64,000 bases of DNA from Saccharicrinis sp050296935 (lineage in GTDB: Bacteria; Bacteroidota; Bacteroidia; Bacteroidales; Marinilabiliaceae): the NCBI GenBank assembly GCA_050296935.1, contig JBNKRV010000074.1:22772-86771 (forward strand), in the 5' to 3' direction. A program made the position numbers and the translations under genes. The notes below the pieces were generated by a model that saw nothing but the letters and a program-made list of their open reading frames with translations, was not told the DNA's origin and made no database searches. Positions 56,127 through 64,000 of this stretch are shown piece after piece. The first letter of the stretch is position 1. Each line of letters opens with the position of its first letter.

Positions 56127-56157
56127 TTTGCAGATATGAAAAAGTCAATTATATTTG
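56127..56157 (+). promoter_or_regulatory. Strong Bacteroidota-type promoter for the tRNA-Val pair
   Basis: TTTG at 56127-56130 and TATATTTG at 56150-56157 are exactly 19 bases apart, the best match to the Bacteroidota consensus in this window. The mature tRNA starts about 60 bases further on. Confidence 0.7.
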
Positions 56158-56219
56158 CATCGCTTTTAAAAACAGGGGCACAACAAACAATAAAGATTGT
56201 TTGGTCAATGGAGATAAAA

Positions 56220-56294
56220 GGGCGATTAGCTCAGTTGGTTCAGAGCACTTGGTTTACACCCAAGGGGTCGGGGGTTCGACTCCCTCATCGCCCA
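56220..56294 (+). tRNA. tRNA-Val (anticodon TAC), copy 1
   Basis: The gene has 75 bases and forms a full cloverleaf: acceptor stem GGGCGAT with ATCGCCC, D-arm around TCAGTTGGTTCAGA, anticodon stem CTTGG/CCAAG with loop TTTACAC, anticodon TAC at 56255-56257, and T-arm GGGGGTTCGACTCCCTC. The CCA end is not encoded. It is 26 bases from an identical second copy. Confidence 0.97.
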
Positions 56295-56320
56295 CTTTTA
56301 TTGAAAATTAAGAATTATTA

Positions 56321-56395
56321 GGGCGATTAGCTCAGTTGGTTCAGAGCACTTGGTTTACACCCAAGGGGTCGGGGGTTCGACTCCCTCATCGCCCA
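56321..56395 (+). tRNA. tRNA-Val (anticodon TAC), copy 2
   Basis: It is identical over all 75 bases to the copy at 56220-56294, with anticodon TAC. Both are read from one promoter and end at the hairpin at 56402-56428. Confidence 0.97.
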
Positions 56396-56401
56396 CAAAG
56401 T

Positions 56402-56430
56402 CTTGCAAGTTATTGCAAGGCTTTTTTTGT
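56402..56430 (+). terminator. Terminator after the tRNA pair
   Basis: CTTGCAA (56402-56408) and TTGCAAG (56413-56419) form a short stem followed by GCTTTTTTTG. Confidence 0.85.
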
Positions 56431-56786
56431 TTTTATTACCTACCTATTATAAATCCTTTTTTGCTGCTTATGGATAAATTTCATCAACAGTAAATTTGAT
56501 TTAGCTGTTCTAGAGCAGAAATGGTGATTAATCATTATAGATAATTTTCTTTAATGGAAAACTTCTCTACATTTGTTTTTATCAAGAGAGCTACTAAATA
56601 GTGTCTGTCCATAAAGTCGGGTGTTTAGACGATAAAGTTTAAATACAAGGCGTGTGAAAAATTCAAACCGCAGTATACCAGCGTATATGAGGATTTGGAT
56701 TTTGAGCAACAACGCAGTAGTTGGACTTTATAGACGAACACTAAATAAACAATTAACCATAGAATAGATAGGAGTTAGATATTTAT
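56431..56786. other. Intergenic region between tRNAs and rex
   Basis: About 355 bases with the inverted-repeat element at 56600-56742. The rest is AT-rich, with no gene. The rex promoter must lie inside or just beyond the element, which ends 44 bases before the ATG. Confidence 0.5.
56600..56742 (+). repeat. 143-bp inverted-repeat element, copy 4
   Basis: The ends are AGTGTCTGTCCATAAAGTC and GACTTTATAGACGAACACT, forming a 19-bp imperfect terminal inverted repeat. AAAT flanks it on both sides, a likely target duplication. It has no reading frame. It is nearly identical to the copy at 21828-21969 and inverted relative to 30678-30820. It is the best-preserved copy. Confidence 0.88.
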
Positions 56787-57434
56787 ATGTCAACAGAAAA
56801 TAAAAAAAAGGAAGGGTTGGTTCCAGAGCCATCTTTGCGTAGGATGCCTTGTTATCTGGCCTATTTAAAGCTGGCAAAAAGAAGAAATCAAGAGTATGTT
56901 TCTTCAACACATATTGCCAGGGATATGGGTGTTGACCCAACTCAAGTTACTAAGGATTTATCTTATACAAGTATTGTTGGTAAAACCAGAGTTGGTTATG
57001 AGGTAAATACATTAATTGATGTGCTGGAAGATTTTCTGGGCTTTCGTTCTTTAGATAAGGCTTATTTATTTGGGGCTGGTAGTTTAGGAAATGCTTTGTT
57101 GCATGATCATGGATTAGATCAGTATGGTTTAAAAATAGTTGCAGCTTTTGATGTTGACCCTAAGGTTATAGGTAAAGAAATTGGTGGGGTACCTATTCTG
57201 CATGTAGATGAATTTATTAAAATGAAAGATAAGCAGGTGAATGTAGGAATACTGACCGTTCCTGCTGAATTTGCTCAGGATGTTGCAAAAATCATGGTAA
57301 AGGGTGGTATTACCGGAATTTGGAATTTTACACCAATGAGAATCAGACTGAATGAGGATGTGGTTGTACAGGATACATCACTTTATGCGCATCTTGCTGT
57401 GATGTTTAATAGAATGAATTACATTAAAAAGTAA
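56787..57434 (+). CDS. rex: Redox-sensing transcriptional repressor Rex
   Basis: The protein has 215 residues. The N-terminal winged helix (PEPSLRRMPCYLAYLKLAK, then HIARDMGVDPTQVTKDLSY) binds DNA. The Rossmann domain at about 90-180 has YLFGAGSLGNALL and AAFDVDPKVIGKEIGG, which sense the NADH/NAD+ ratio. Rex represses fermentation and anaerobic respiration genes when NAD+ is high, pointing to a facultative or anaerobic lifestyle. Its 3' end overlaps the end of the histidine kinase gene on the other strand by 11 bases. Confidence 0.95.
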   Translation: MSTENKKKEGLVPEPSLRRMPCYLAYLKLAKRRNQEYVSSTHIARDMGVDPTQVTKDLSYTSIVGKTRVGYEVNTLIDVLEDFLGFRSLDKAYLFGAGSLGNALLHDHGLDQYGLKIVAAFDVDPKVIGKEIGGVPILHVDEFIKMKDKQVNVGILTVPAEFAQDVAKIMVKGGITGIWNFTPMRIRLNEDVVVQDTSLYAHLAVMFNRMNYIKK

Positions 57435-58785
57435 GGGTGAACTTTGTTTCAACTTCAGGTTCTGAATAAGCATTGATAGTACCACCGTGAAGTCTTAAAA
57501 TTTGACGAGAAAGACTTAAACCAATTCCTGAACCTTGAGGTTTTGTAGTGAAAAAAGGAATAAATATTCTTTCCAACACATTGGGTATGATTCCGGGGCC
57601 ATTATCTATGACCTGAATAATTGTTTTTCCTCTTGAGTTTTGACTTGAAATAAGTTGAATGGCTGAATCAGGTCTTCCTTCCAAAGCATGAATTGCATTT
57701 TTAACCAGATTGATGATCACTTGTTCTAATAGGTGTTCATCTGCTGAAAGTTCTAATGTTTCAGGTTCTATTTTAATAGAACAGGCAATATTTTTCGATT
57801 TTAACTCCTCTTCGAAAAGAGATTTTATATTCTGAAAAAGATGTACTACCCTGAAAATGGAAAAATTTGGTTTTGGTATTTTTGTGAGGTTTCTATATGT
57901 ATTAACAAAATGAAGCAATCCGTCGGTTCTTTTATGAATAGTTTTTAAGGCTGTTTCAACTTCTTCAAGAGTTTCAAGTTCTTCCCCATTCACTCCTTGA
58001 TTTTTTAAATTGTCATTTAATTCTTTAATAATCATTGTTATGGTTGAAGATAAGGATGAGATGGGAGTAATCGAATTCATGATTTCATGAGTTAAAACTC
58101 GAATTAATTTTTGCCAGGATTCCATTTCTTTTTCTTCCAATTCTTGCTGGATGTTTTTTATGGATACCAATTTTATCTTTCTGTTGTGGATATTAAATTG
58201 CGTGGCATATATAATAAGTTGCAATAAATTATCTTTTTCCTGCACTTTAATTAGGCTGTTTTCACCATGGTTGATATTAAATAGCCTTTCTACCAATTCC
58301 GGGCTGAAGTTTTTTAAAGATTCAATATTATTAAGGTTTCTAATCTGAAATAATTTTTTCGTAGCATTATTAATCAGCTCAACTTTTCCATCTTCCTGAT
58401 AAGCAATTAAAGCAATACCGATGTGTTGTATTACTGTTTGTAAATAATAAAAATTCTCTTCTTTTTCAGCTCTAACCTCCTGAAAGTCTTTGATGACTTC
58501 ATTGAATGAATTTTTTAATTTTTCAAAAGAAGAACCCTCTCCTTCAACTTCAAATGTTCTACTAAAGTCCGAATACCTTATGGATTCTAAAAAATTATTT
58601 AAAATGCGATTGGTTCTGTCAATATAATGAATGAATGCAAAAATTTGAATTCCAATTGCTCCTCCTACAAGAAAAAGAGTCATTGTCAGATCGGTATTGT
58701 AAATAAGGTAAAAGAGTAAAAATATTGATGCAATCAATAAAGCTATCCTTATCAGGAAGTTTATTCTGAAATTTTTATAAACCAT
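57424..58785 (-). CDS. NtrY-like sensor histidine kinase
   Basis: The protein has 453 residues. Two N-terminal membrane helices (IRIALLIASIFLLFYLIY and LFLVGGAIGIQIFAFIHYI) are followed by a HAMP-like and PAS segment, the phosphoacceptor His233 in VLTHEIMNSITPISS, and an ATPase domain with ELSADEHLLEQVIINLVKNA and the G-boxes VIDNGPGI and GSGIGLSLSRQI. There is almost no periplasmic loop, so it probably senses a membrane or internal signal. It starts inside the 3' end of the regulator gene (11-base overlap), so they form one operon. Confidence 0.94.
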   Translation of the reverse strand: MVYKNFRINFLIRIALLIASIFLLFYLIYNTDLTMTLFLVGGAIGIQIFAFIHYIDRTNRILNNFLESIRYSDFSRTFEVEGEGSSFEKLKNSFNEVIKDFQEVRAEKEENFYYLQTVIQHIGIALIAYQEDGKVELINNATKKLFQIRNLNNIESLKNFSPELVERLFNINHGENSLIKVQEKDNLLQLIIYATQFNIHNRKIKLVSIKNIQQELEEKEMESWQKLIRVLTHEIMNSITPISSLSSTITMIIKELNDNLKNQGVNGEELETLEEVETALKTIHKRTDGLLHFVNTYRNLTKIPKPNFSIFRVVHLFQNIKSLFEEELKSKNIACSIKIEPETLELSADEHLLEQVIINLVKNAIHALEGRPDSAIQLISSQNSRGKTIIQVIDNGPGIIPNVLERIFIPFFTTKPQGSGIGLSLSRQILRLHGGTINAYSEPEVETKFTLTF

Positions 58786-60148
58786 ATTTTTCCATTCTTC
58801 GGTATAAAGATGTTCTGGTTAATCCCAATTCATTGGAGGCTTTGGATATATTGCCACGGTTCATTCTTAAAACCTTTTCAATAATGGTTTTTTCCACTTC
58901 ATCAAGGTTGTAAGTTTCTAATTCAATACCATCAGATGATGATCTTTGTGAAGAAAGTTGTAAATCTTCTTCTTTTAAATTAGTGTTATCACTTAATATA
59001 ACAGCTCTTTCTAATACGTGCTGAAATTCTCTTACATTTCCTGGCCATTGGTAATGTAATAGTTTGTTTAGTGCTGTTTTGGACAGAGTAGTGGTTTTCT
59101 TGTATTTCTTTGAAAAGATATTGAGGAAATGATTGGCTAATACAGGGATGTCTTCAGGTCTTTCTCTAAGAGGGGGTAATTCAATTTCAACTGTGTTTAA
59201 TCGATATAATAAATCCATTCTGAACTCATCTTTTTCAGCCATTTCTCTAACGGGCATGTTGGTTGCGCTGATTAATCGTATATCAATAGGTTTTGGTTTG
59301 TTTGCACCAACTCGGGTAACTTCTCTTCTTTCTAAAACAGTTAATAGTTTGGCTTGAAATGGGAGTGATAAATTTCCGATTTCATCTAAGAAAATAGTTC
59401 CTTTGTTTGCTAACTCAAATCTACCGGGTCTGTCTGCTTTTGCATCAGTAAAAGCTCCTTTTACATGTCCGAATAGTTCGCTTTCGAACAGGGTTTCACT
59501 AAGTGCCCCTAAATCAACGCTTATAAAACTTTCGTTATGGCGGGTTGAGTTCCGGTGAAGAGCTCTGGCAACAAGTTCTTTTCCGGTTCCATTTTCTCCA
59601 AGTATTAATATGTTGGCGTCAGTCTGAGCTACTTTTTTTATGGTGTTAAAAACTTTTTGCATACCGGGAGAAACTCCTATGAAATCAGAGAACGGTTGGT
59701 CGAGAATTGTATTCATCTCCTGTTGTCTCTCTTTTAAATCATGAACCTCATTTCTTGATTGTCTTAATTTAATTGCGGAAGATATTGTTGCTAATATTTT
59801 TTCATTTTGCCAGGGTTTTAAAATAAAATCAGTGGCTCCGGCTTTTATTGCTTTAACTGATTTTTCTACATCACCGTAAGCAGTTATAAATAATACAACA
59901 GCAGATGGATCTATGTCGAGTATTTGTTTTAAATATTGAAATCCTTCTTGTCCACTAATGGCATCCTTAGAAAAGTTCATATCCAATAAAATCACATCAA
60001 AGTATTCTTTACTTAAGATGGATGCAATATTTGTTGGGTTATTTTCTGTTTTAATGAGTTCTACATGGGGTTTAAGTAATAGTTTCAGAGCAAAAAGTAT
60101 ATCCTCATTATCGTCGATAGCTAATATTCTTCCGGTTTTGTTTTGCAT
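58775..60148 (-). CDS. Sigma-54-dependent response regulator (NtrC family)
   Basis: The protein has 457 residues. The receiver domain has the phosphoacceptor Asp56 (ILLDMNF). The AAA+ domain has the Walker A loop GENGTGKE at 184-191, the sigma-54 contact loop as GAFTDA (231-236, where GAFTGA is standard), and FLDEIGNLSL for Walker B. A Fis-type helix-turn-helix (GNISKASNELGLTRTSLYRR) closes it. The Asp in the GAFTGA loop is a known natural variant in Bacteroidota. It activates sigma-54 promoters; the divergent ABC exporter is the likely target. Confidence 0.95.
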   Translation of the reverse strand: MQNKTGRILAIDDNEDILFALKLLLKPHVELIKTENNPTNIASILSKEYFDVILLDMNFSKDAISGQEGFQYLKQILDIDPSAVVLFITAYGDVEKSVKAIKAGATDFILKPWQNEKILATISSAIKLRQSRNEVHDLKERQQEMNTILDQPFSDFIGVSPGMQKVFNTIKKVAQTDANILILGENGTGKELVARALHRNSTRHNESFISVDLGALSETLFESELFGHVKGAFTDAKADRPGRFELANKGTIFLDEIGNLSLPFQAKLLTVLERREVTRVGANKPKPIDIRLISATNMPVREMAEKDEFRMDLLYRLNTVEIELPPLRERPEDIPVLANHFLNIFSKKYKKTTTLSKTALNKLLHYQWPGNVREFQHVLERAVILSDNTNLKEEDLQLSSQRSSSDGIELETYNLDEVEKTIIEKVLRMNRGNISKASNELGLTRTSLYRRMEKYGL

Positions 60149-60528
60149 CAGATGTGAATTTTATTTGTGTCTTAAATATATACAATTTAGTGTAATTGAG
60201 TTATTACATGTTCAAAAGCCAACTGTATATTTTGTAGAATTGAGTTTCAAAAAAGATGCCGAATGTGTAATGTATTTGATTATAAGGGATTAATGACCGT
60301 GGCATAATAAATGATACTTTAATTCAGTGTTGAGGTATATATTTTAACTGCATAGTAAAGTCGGGGATTTTGTATGTATCATATAAACAGTGATATAAGG
60401 TGGTTTAAATATCATTTGTAGTTAATCATCAGTTTAATTATCAAAGGTAAAAATAGAAATAAGGAATATAATTTGTGTACGAAAACGTACATGGCATGTA
60501 TCAAAACCGTACACAATTTCATTAAGTT
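60149..60528. other. Divergent region between the response regulator and the ABC exporter
   Basis: About 380 bases hold two palindromic sites near the right end (listed separately). I looked for a -24/-12 sigma-54 promoter (TGGCAC-N5-TTGC) and found none that fits: TGGCAT at 60492-60497 lacks the TTGC partner. No gene is present. Confidence 0.5.
60476..60513. promoter_or_regulatory. Two palindromic operator-like sites before the ABC exporter
   Basis: TGTACGAAAACGTACA (60476-60491) is a perfect inverted repeat around AAAA. TGTATCAAAACCGTACA (60497-60513) is an imperfect second copy, with centres about 21 bases (two helix turns) apart. The start codon follows 15 bases later. They fit paired binding of a dimeric regulator, most likely the Fis-type regulator next door, but this is an inference. 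Confidence 0.55.
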
Positions 60529-61206
60529 ATGCTACAGACTATAGATTTAACTAAAGAATACAGAGGCCGTGAAGTATCTTATGTGGCACTTAGCAATATT
60601 AACATTAATATTGAGAGGGGGGATTATGTTTCGTTTTATGGGCCGTCTGGTAGTGGTAAAACTACTTTGCTAAATATCTTGGGTGTACTGGATAAACCGA
60701 CAAGCGGAGCGCTTTTTCTTAATGGTAAATCACTTGCTAATGTTGATGATAAACAGCGTTTGGAATACAGAAGGGGTAAGATTGGGTATTTATTTAGTGA
60801 TGCAAAATTAATCGACGAATTAACAATTTTTGAAAATGTGGAGTTGCCATTGCTTTATTCCAAAGAAACTCGCAAAAATAGAAAGGAATTGGTTTCTGAA
60901 GTATTGGGAGCTATGAATATTCTACATAGAAAAGATGCTTTTCCTAATGAACTTACTGCAGTACAACAACAGAAAGTTTCAATGGCTAGAGCTATAGTTA
61001 CAAAGCCGTTATTGCTAATTGCAGATGAGCCAACAGGGAATTTAAATACAAGTGATGGAGATGAGATACTTAGAGTTTTGAATGATATCAATGAGACTGG
61101 TATAACGCTTTTGGTTTTTACGCATGCACTTGATGTGGCACAAAAAGGTCAGAGAATTGTGCAGATGATTGATGGACATCTGGTATCTGACCATACTTTG
61201 AGATAA
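60529..61206 (+). CDS. MacB/LolD-like ABC transporter ATP-binding protein with degenerate signature
   Basis: The protein has 225 residues. Walker A is GPSGSGKT at 38-45, Walker B is LLLIADEP with Asp166 and Glu167, and His199 is the switch histidine. Two conserved positions differ from the norm: the Q-loop Gln is Ser90 (YLFSDAK), and the signature LSGGQ reads LTAVQ at 142-146. The ATP-binding half is intact, but the half that contacts ATP across the dimer is changed. It forms an operon with the permease (7 bases apart). It probably drives an efflux or lipid-mobilising exporter. Confidence 0.9.
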   Translation: MLQTIDLTKEYRGREVSYVALSNININIERGDYVSFYGPSGSGKTTLLNILGVLDKPTSGALFLNGKSLANVDDKQRLEYRRGKIGYLFSDAKLIDELTIFENVELPLLYSKETRKNRKELVSEVLGAMNILHRKDAFPNELTAVQQQKVSMARAIVTKPLLLIADEPTGNLNTSDGDEILRVLNDINETGITLLVFTHALDVAQKGQRIVQMIDGHLVSDHTLR

Positions 61207-61213
61207 GAGCAAA

Positions 61214-63664
61214 ATGAGAATTTTTAATTATATAAAGGTTGCTTTTCGTTCGTTATTTCGTTTTCGAACAGATGCGATTATTAATGTTATCGGACTTTCT
61301 ATTGGAATTACAATAAGTATTATTGTTTTATTGTATGTTAGGAATGAATTAAACTACGATAAACATTTTTCAGATTTTGAGCATATATATAGGGTGGTGA
61401 CAAAAGGGAGTGTAGGTCAGAATTCATTTAAAAGTGCATATACACCAGAGCCTTTGGGCGCTTATTTGAAAAATAATTTTAGTGAAGTAAAAGATGTTGT
61501 CAGATTTGTGAGAGGGGCAAATAAATTAGTTTCTTATAGGGATAAACAATTTAATGAAGATAATTTCTTTTATGCCGATTCATTATTTTTTGATCTTTTT
61601 GATGTTGACTTTATTAAAGGTGATCCCGGGACGGTCTTGAATTCAGAAGATAATGTGGTTATTACTGAGGCTATCGCTGATAAATATTTTGATGATGAAA
61701 ATCCTTTAGGCAAAAATATTGAACTGGATAATGGGTTGAATTTTACTGTTACTGGAGTTTGTAAAGCATTTCCCGAAAATTCACATTTTCATTTTGATTT
61801 TGTCGCTTCTCAAAAAGCCATTAGAAAACTATATAAAGTAGAAGATAAAAAAGATTCAGATCGGGAAAGGAAAGAATGGCTACACTTGAGTAGATATACC
61901 TATGTGAAGATAAAAAAAGGTGTCGATATTGATATGCTCACACTTAGTATTCAGGATAAGTTAAAGGAAACTATTCAAAATCAAATAAATGAGCTCGTTT
62001 CAGAGGGTCAAAGAGAAACAATTGGAATTCAGAATTTGACTTTTGAGTTACAGCCACTCGCCGGTATTCATTTGTATTCCAGTTTAGATAATGAATTAGA
62101 GGTGAATTCAAAACGTATTTATGTTGTGTTGTTTTTATCTGTAGCTATTTTTGTGTTGTTGATTACGTGCCTCAATTTTATGAATCTTACCACCGCCAGG
62201 TTATCTGTTCGCCTGGAAGAAATCGCTATAAGAAAGCTTACAGGAGTGAGTAGATTAGGGTTGTTTACACAATTCATTATTGAAGCAATGACCTATAGTT
62301 TTATTGCTTTGTTTATTGGATTGGTGTTGGTGGAGCTTTTGTTGCCGGGCTTTAATATGCTTTTCGATTTGCATCTTAAACTTAATAGACTCGAAAGTAG
62401 AGTTGATTTATTTTACGTTGCCATATTAACCTTATTTGTTGGTTTGTTTTCTGGGTTATATCCTGCAATTTATTTTTCTGGTTATAGAGAAGTGGCTATT
62501 TTTAAAAAGAATTTCCATATTGGCAAGAATAGTTTGATAATGAGAGGGGTGTTGGCTGGTTCTCAGATGCTGGTTGCTACTTTTGTTGTGATATTAACTA
62601 TAGGAATGTACTGGCAGGTTCAGTTTTTGAAAAATAAAGACCTTGGGTTCGAAAGTAAAAATGTTTTAGTCGTTGAGAGGGGGCATTCCTTAGGAAATAA
62701 TTTTGTTGAATTTAAAGAAGATATTAAAGGTAAGTCGGGTGTGATTGAAGTGTCGGCTTGTTCAAGCCTCCCCGGAGAAAAGGCATCATTGCGTTCGTAT
62801 ACTTATACAAGTAAAGGTGGAGATAAGATGGTTTTGTTGCCCTATAATTATGTTGAGAAAGATTTTTTTAAGGTATTAGGAATTAATTTCTATTCAGGCA
62901 GTCTATGGGAAGATACCGATAGAAAAATGTCCAGTGATGTAGTGATAAATACCAAAGCCATGGATGTTATGAATTTGTCAAAGCCATTGGGTTTAAAGTT
63001 GAAAGATGCTCATGCAGGCGGATATGAAATTGGCTATTCGATTGTAGGTATAACAAAAAACTTTCATTTTGAGCCTGTTCAATTTCCTATTCGACCTTTA
63101 GTATTGATGGATTTACCTAAAGGAGGGTATTATGATAATCTTATTATTAAGGTTTCAGATAAAGGATTAGAGAATGGTGTTATAAATGATATCCATCAAG
63201 CATGGAATTCGTATACCAATTTTCAACCCTTTGAGTATAAGATGTTAAGTGGAGTGTTGTCAAACAATCTTACTGAAGAAAAAACGGTGTTAAGACTTTT
63301 ACTTGTTTTTGCTATTTTATCTGTTTTTGTTGCCTGGTTAGGTATTAGATCTTTTTCAACATTTGTTGGAGATTATAAATACAATGACATGCAAGTGAAA
63401 AAACTGTTAGGCGCTTCACCTCACCATATTTTTACTGATTTGTTCAAAGAAATTGGTCAATACCTGTTAGTAGGTGTTGTATTATCCATTCCATTGGTAT
63501 ATTCAATCTTATTATTATGGTTAAAAGGATTTGCCTATTATAGCAGAGTTCCGGTTTTGATTATGTTAGCTGTTGGTGCAATTATGTTTGGTCTTGCATT
63601 TTTATTCATCTTGATTCATTCATCTAAATTAATCACCTCCAGTCCTGTATATAACGAGAAGTAA
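61214..63664 (+). CDS. FtsX/MacB-like ABC transporter permease
   Basis: The protein has 816 residues in the duplicated Bacteroidota format. An N-terminal helix (INVIGLSIGITISIIVLLYV) is followed by a MacB periplasmic domain (to about 290), the first FtsX helices (IYVVLFLSVAIFVLLITCLN and the following two), a second periplasmic part (about 480-690) and a final FtsX set (LLLVFAILSVFVAWLGI, ILLLWLKGFAYYS). FtsX permeases use mechanotransmission to drive substrates out of the periplasm. No MacA-like adaptor or TolC is in the window, so either they lie to the right or it works alone. Confidence 0.92.
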   Translation: MRIFNYIKVAFRSLFRFRTDAIINVIGLSIGITISIIVLLYVRNELNYDKHFSDFEHIYRVVTKGSVGQNSFKSAYTPEPLGAYLKNNFSEVKDVVRFVRGANKLVSYRDKQFNEDNFFYADSLFFDLFDVDFIKGDPGTVLNSEDNVVITEAIADKYFDDENPLGKNIELDNGLNFTVTGVCKAFPENSHFHFDFVASQKAIRKLYKVEDKKDSDRERKEWLHLSRYTYVKIKKGVDIDMLTLSIQDKLKETIQNQINELVSEGQRETIGIQNLTFELQPLAGIHLYSSLDNELEVNSKRIYVVLFLSVAIFVLLITCLNFMNLTTARLSVRLEEIAIRKLTGVSRLGLFTQFIIEAMTYSFIALFIGLVLVELLLPGFNMLFDLHLKLNRLESRVDLFYVAILTLFVGLFSGLYPAIYFSGYREVAIFKKNFHIGKNSLIMRGVLAGSQMLVATFVVILTIGMYWQVQFLKNKDLGFESKNVLVVERGHSLGNNFVEFKEDIKGKSGVIEVSACSSLPGEKASLRSYTYTSKGGDKMVLLPYNYVEKDFFKVLGINFYSGSLWEDTDRKMSSDVVINTKAMDVMNLSKPLGLKLKDAHAGGYEIGYSIVGITKNFHFEPVQFPIRPLVLMDLPKGGYYDNLIIKVSDKGLENGVINDIHQAWNSYTNFQPFEYKMLSGVLSNNLTEEKTVLRLLLVFAILSVFVAWLGIRSFSTFVGDYKYNDMQVKKLLGASPHHIFTDLFKEIGQYLLVGVVLSIPLVYSILLLWLKGFAYYSRVPVLIMLAVGAIMFGLAFLFILIHSSKLITSSPVYNEK

Positions 63665-63862
63665 AGCTCTTTTTTAAAGAAGTATTTGTCCGATGCCCGT
63701 GAACCAGCGATTTAATCTGATTTCCTTTCATGATTTAATTCAAAATAAATAAAGAAAAATCGGTTTTACAAGAAGTTATTTAAATCATTGAATATCTGTC
63801 AGATAATGTTTGAATCCATTTTTCGTAATAGATTGTTTATTACACATTAAAAATACTTCAAA
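63665..63862. other. Non-coding sequence after the exporter
   Basis: About 200 AT-rich bases after the permease with no gene and no strong hairpin. It leads into the mobile element at 63863. Confidence 0.4.
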
Positions 63863-64000
63863 CCTGAGTTCGATATAAAATTAATGGCTCAAATCGCTTA
63901 TAAATATTGAGTTTTAAGGAATGTTTGCGAAAGCATAGCGGGCTATGGTAAGCAAATATGACGCAGAAAATCGGTATTTATAAGTGACATTCATAGCTTT
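63863..64000 (-). mobile_element. Second copy of the 260-bp MITE-like element, cut by window edge
   Basis: It begins with CCTGAGTTCGATATAAAATT and is the reverse complement of 31874-32011 with only about two differences in 138 bases, for example TATAAATA against TATAGATA. So it is a near-identical copy in the opposite orientation, about 32 kb away. The other end and any target duplication lie beyond the window. Confidence 0.9.

Noticed and set aside
56109..56321. 70-codon frame over the first tRNA
   Set aside because: It runs through the folC end and a tRNA-Val gene, so it is a by-product of those sequences.
60492..60510. Sigma-54 promoter TGGCAT before the ABC exporter
   Set aside because: The -12 TTGC element is missing at the required distance (AAAA is there instead).
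1..64000. CRISPR arrays, prophage or toxin-antitoxin modules
   Set aside because: No regularly spaced repeats, cas genes, phage structural genes or typical small toxin-antitoxin gene pairs were seen. The NYN and PIN-PhoH proteins are housekeeping-type and have no antitoxin partner.

Overview
The window looks like the chromosome of a free-living, probably marine, low-GC member of the Bacteroidota. Three things support this: the type IX secretion genes porV, porU and gldJ; promoters of the Bacteroidota type (TTTG, about 19 bases, TAnnTTTG) instead of -35/-10 boxes; and a SusC-like motif block inside one protein. A Bacteroidales/Marinilabiliales-type relative is my best guess, but nothing here fixes the genus. 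There is no prophage, CRISPR array or rRNA operon.

Positions 1-13979 hold the 3' part of a tightly packed, one-direction cluster of the aryl-polyene/flexirubin type. It contains a LolA-like carrier (cut by the window edge), a lipoprotein, a FabZ-like dehydratase, a glycosyltransferase with a DUF2062 tail, and a 1278-residue fusion of MMPL exporter, PlsC acyltransferase and methyltransferase. After these come two tandem FAD oxidoreductases, a C45 acyltransferase, an unknown 114-residue protein, a PaaK-like ligase and a second acyltransferase. Ketosynthases and carrier proteins would lie upstream of the window.

Positions 14000-35500 are mixed housekeeping and accessory genes: a TPR protein, a zinc-ribbon coiled coil and Nif3, a MerR regulator, two CapA-like proteins on either side of an acyl-CoA synthetase, a ferredoxin-nitroreductase, and a three-gene acyl-CoA (probably propionyl-CoA) carboxylase operon. 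These are followed by a relic of an ammonium transporter, a NYN/OST-HTH protein, a SanA-like protein, a membrane-protein gene split by a 260-bp mobile element, MarC, and a MuiA-family protein with a SusC-like insert.

Positions 35500-56400 are mostly core genes: alaS, an M23 peptidase, ispF, the porV-porU / gldJ-murF secretion and wall locus, a GT2 / LpxL-like / inositol-monophosphatase / mtaB run, phoH, folC and two identical tRNA-Val genes. Positions 56787-63664 hold rex, then a NtrY/NtrC-like two-component pair facing away from a MacB-like ABC exporter whose start is preceded by a palindromic operator-like site.

Two families of small non-coding inverted-repeat elements are scattered through the window. 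One is about 143 bp (four copies, one shrunk to 47 bp). The other is about 260 bp (one full copy with a clean 7-bp target duplication, one copy running off the right edge).
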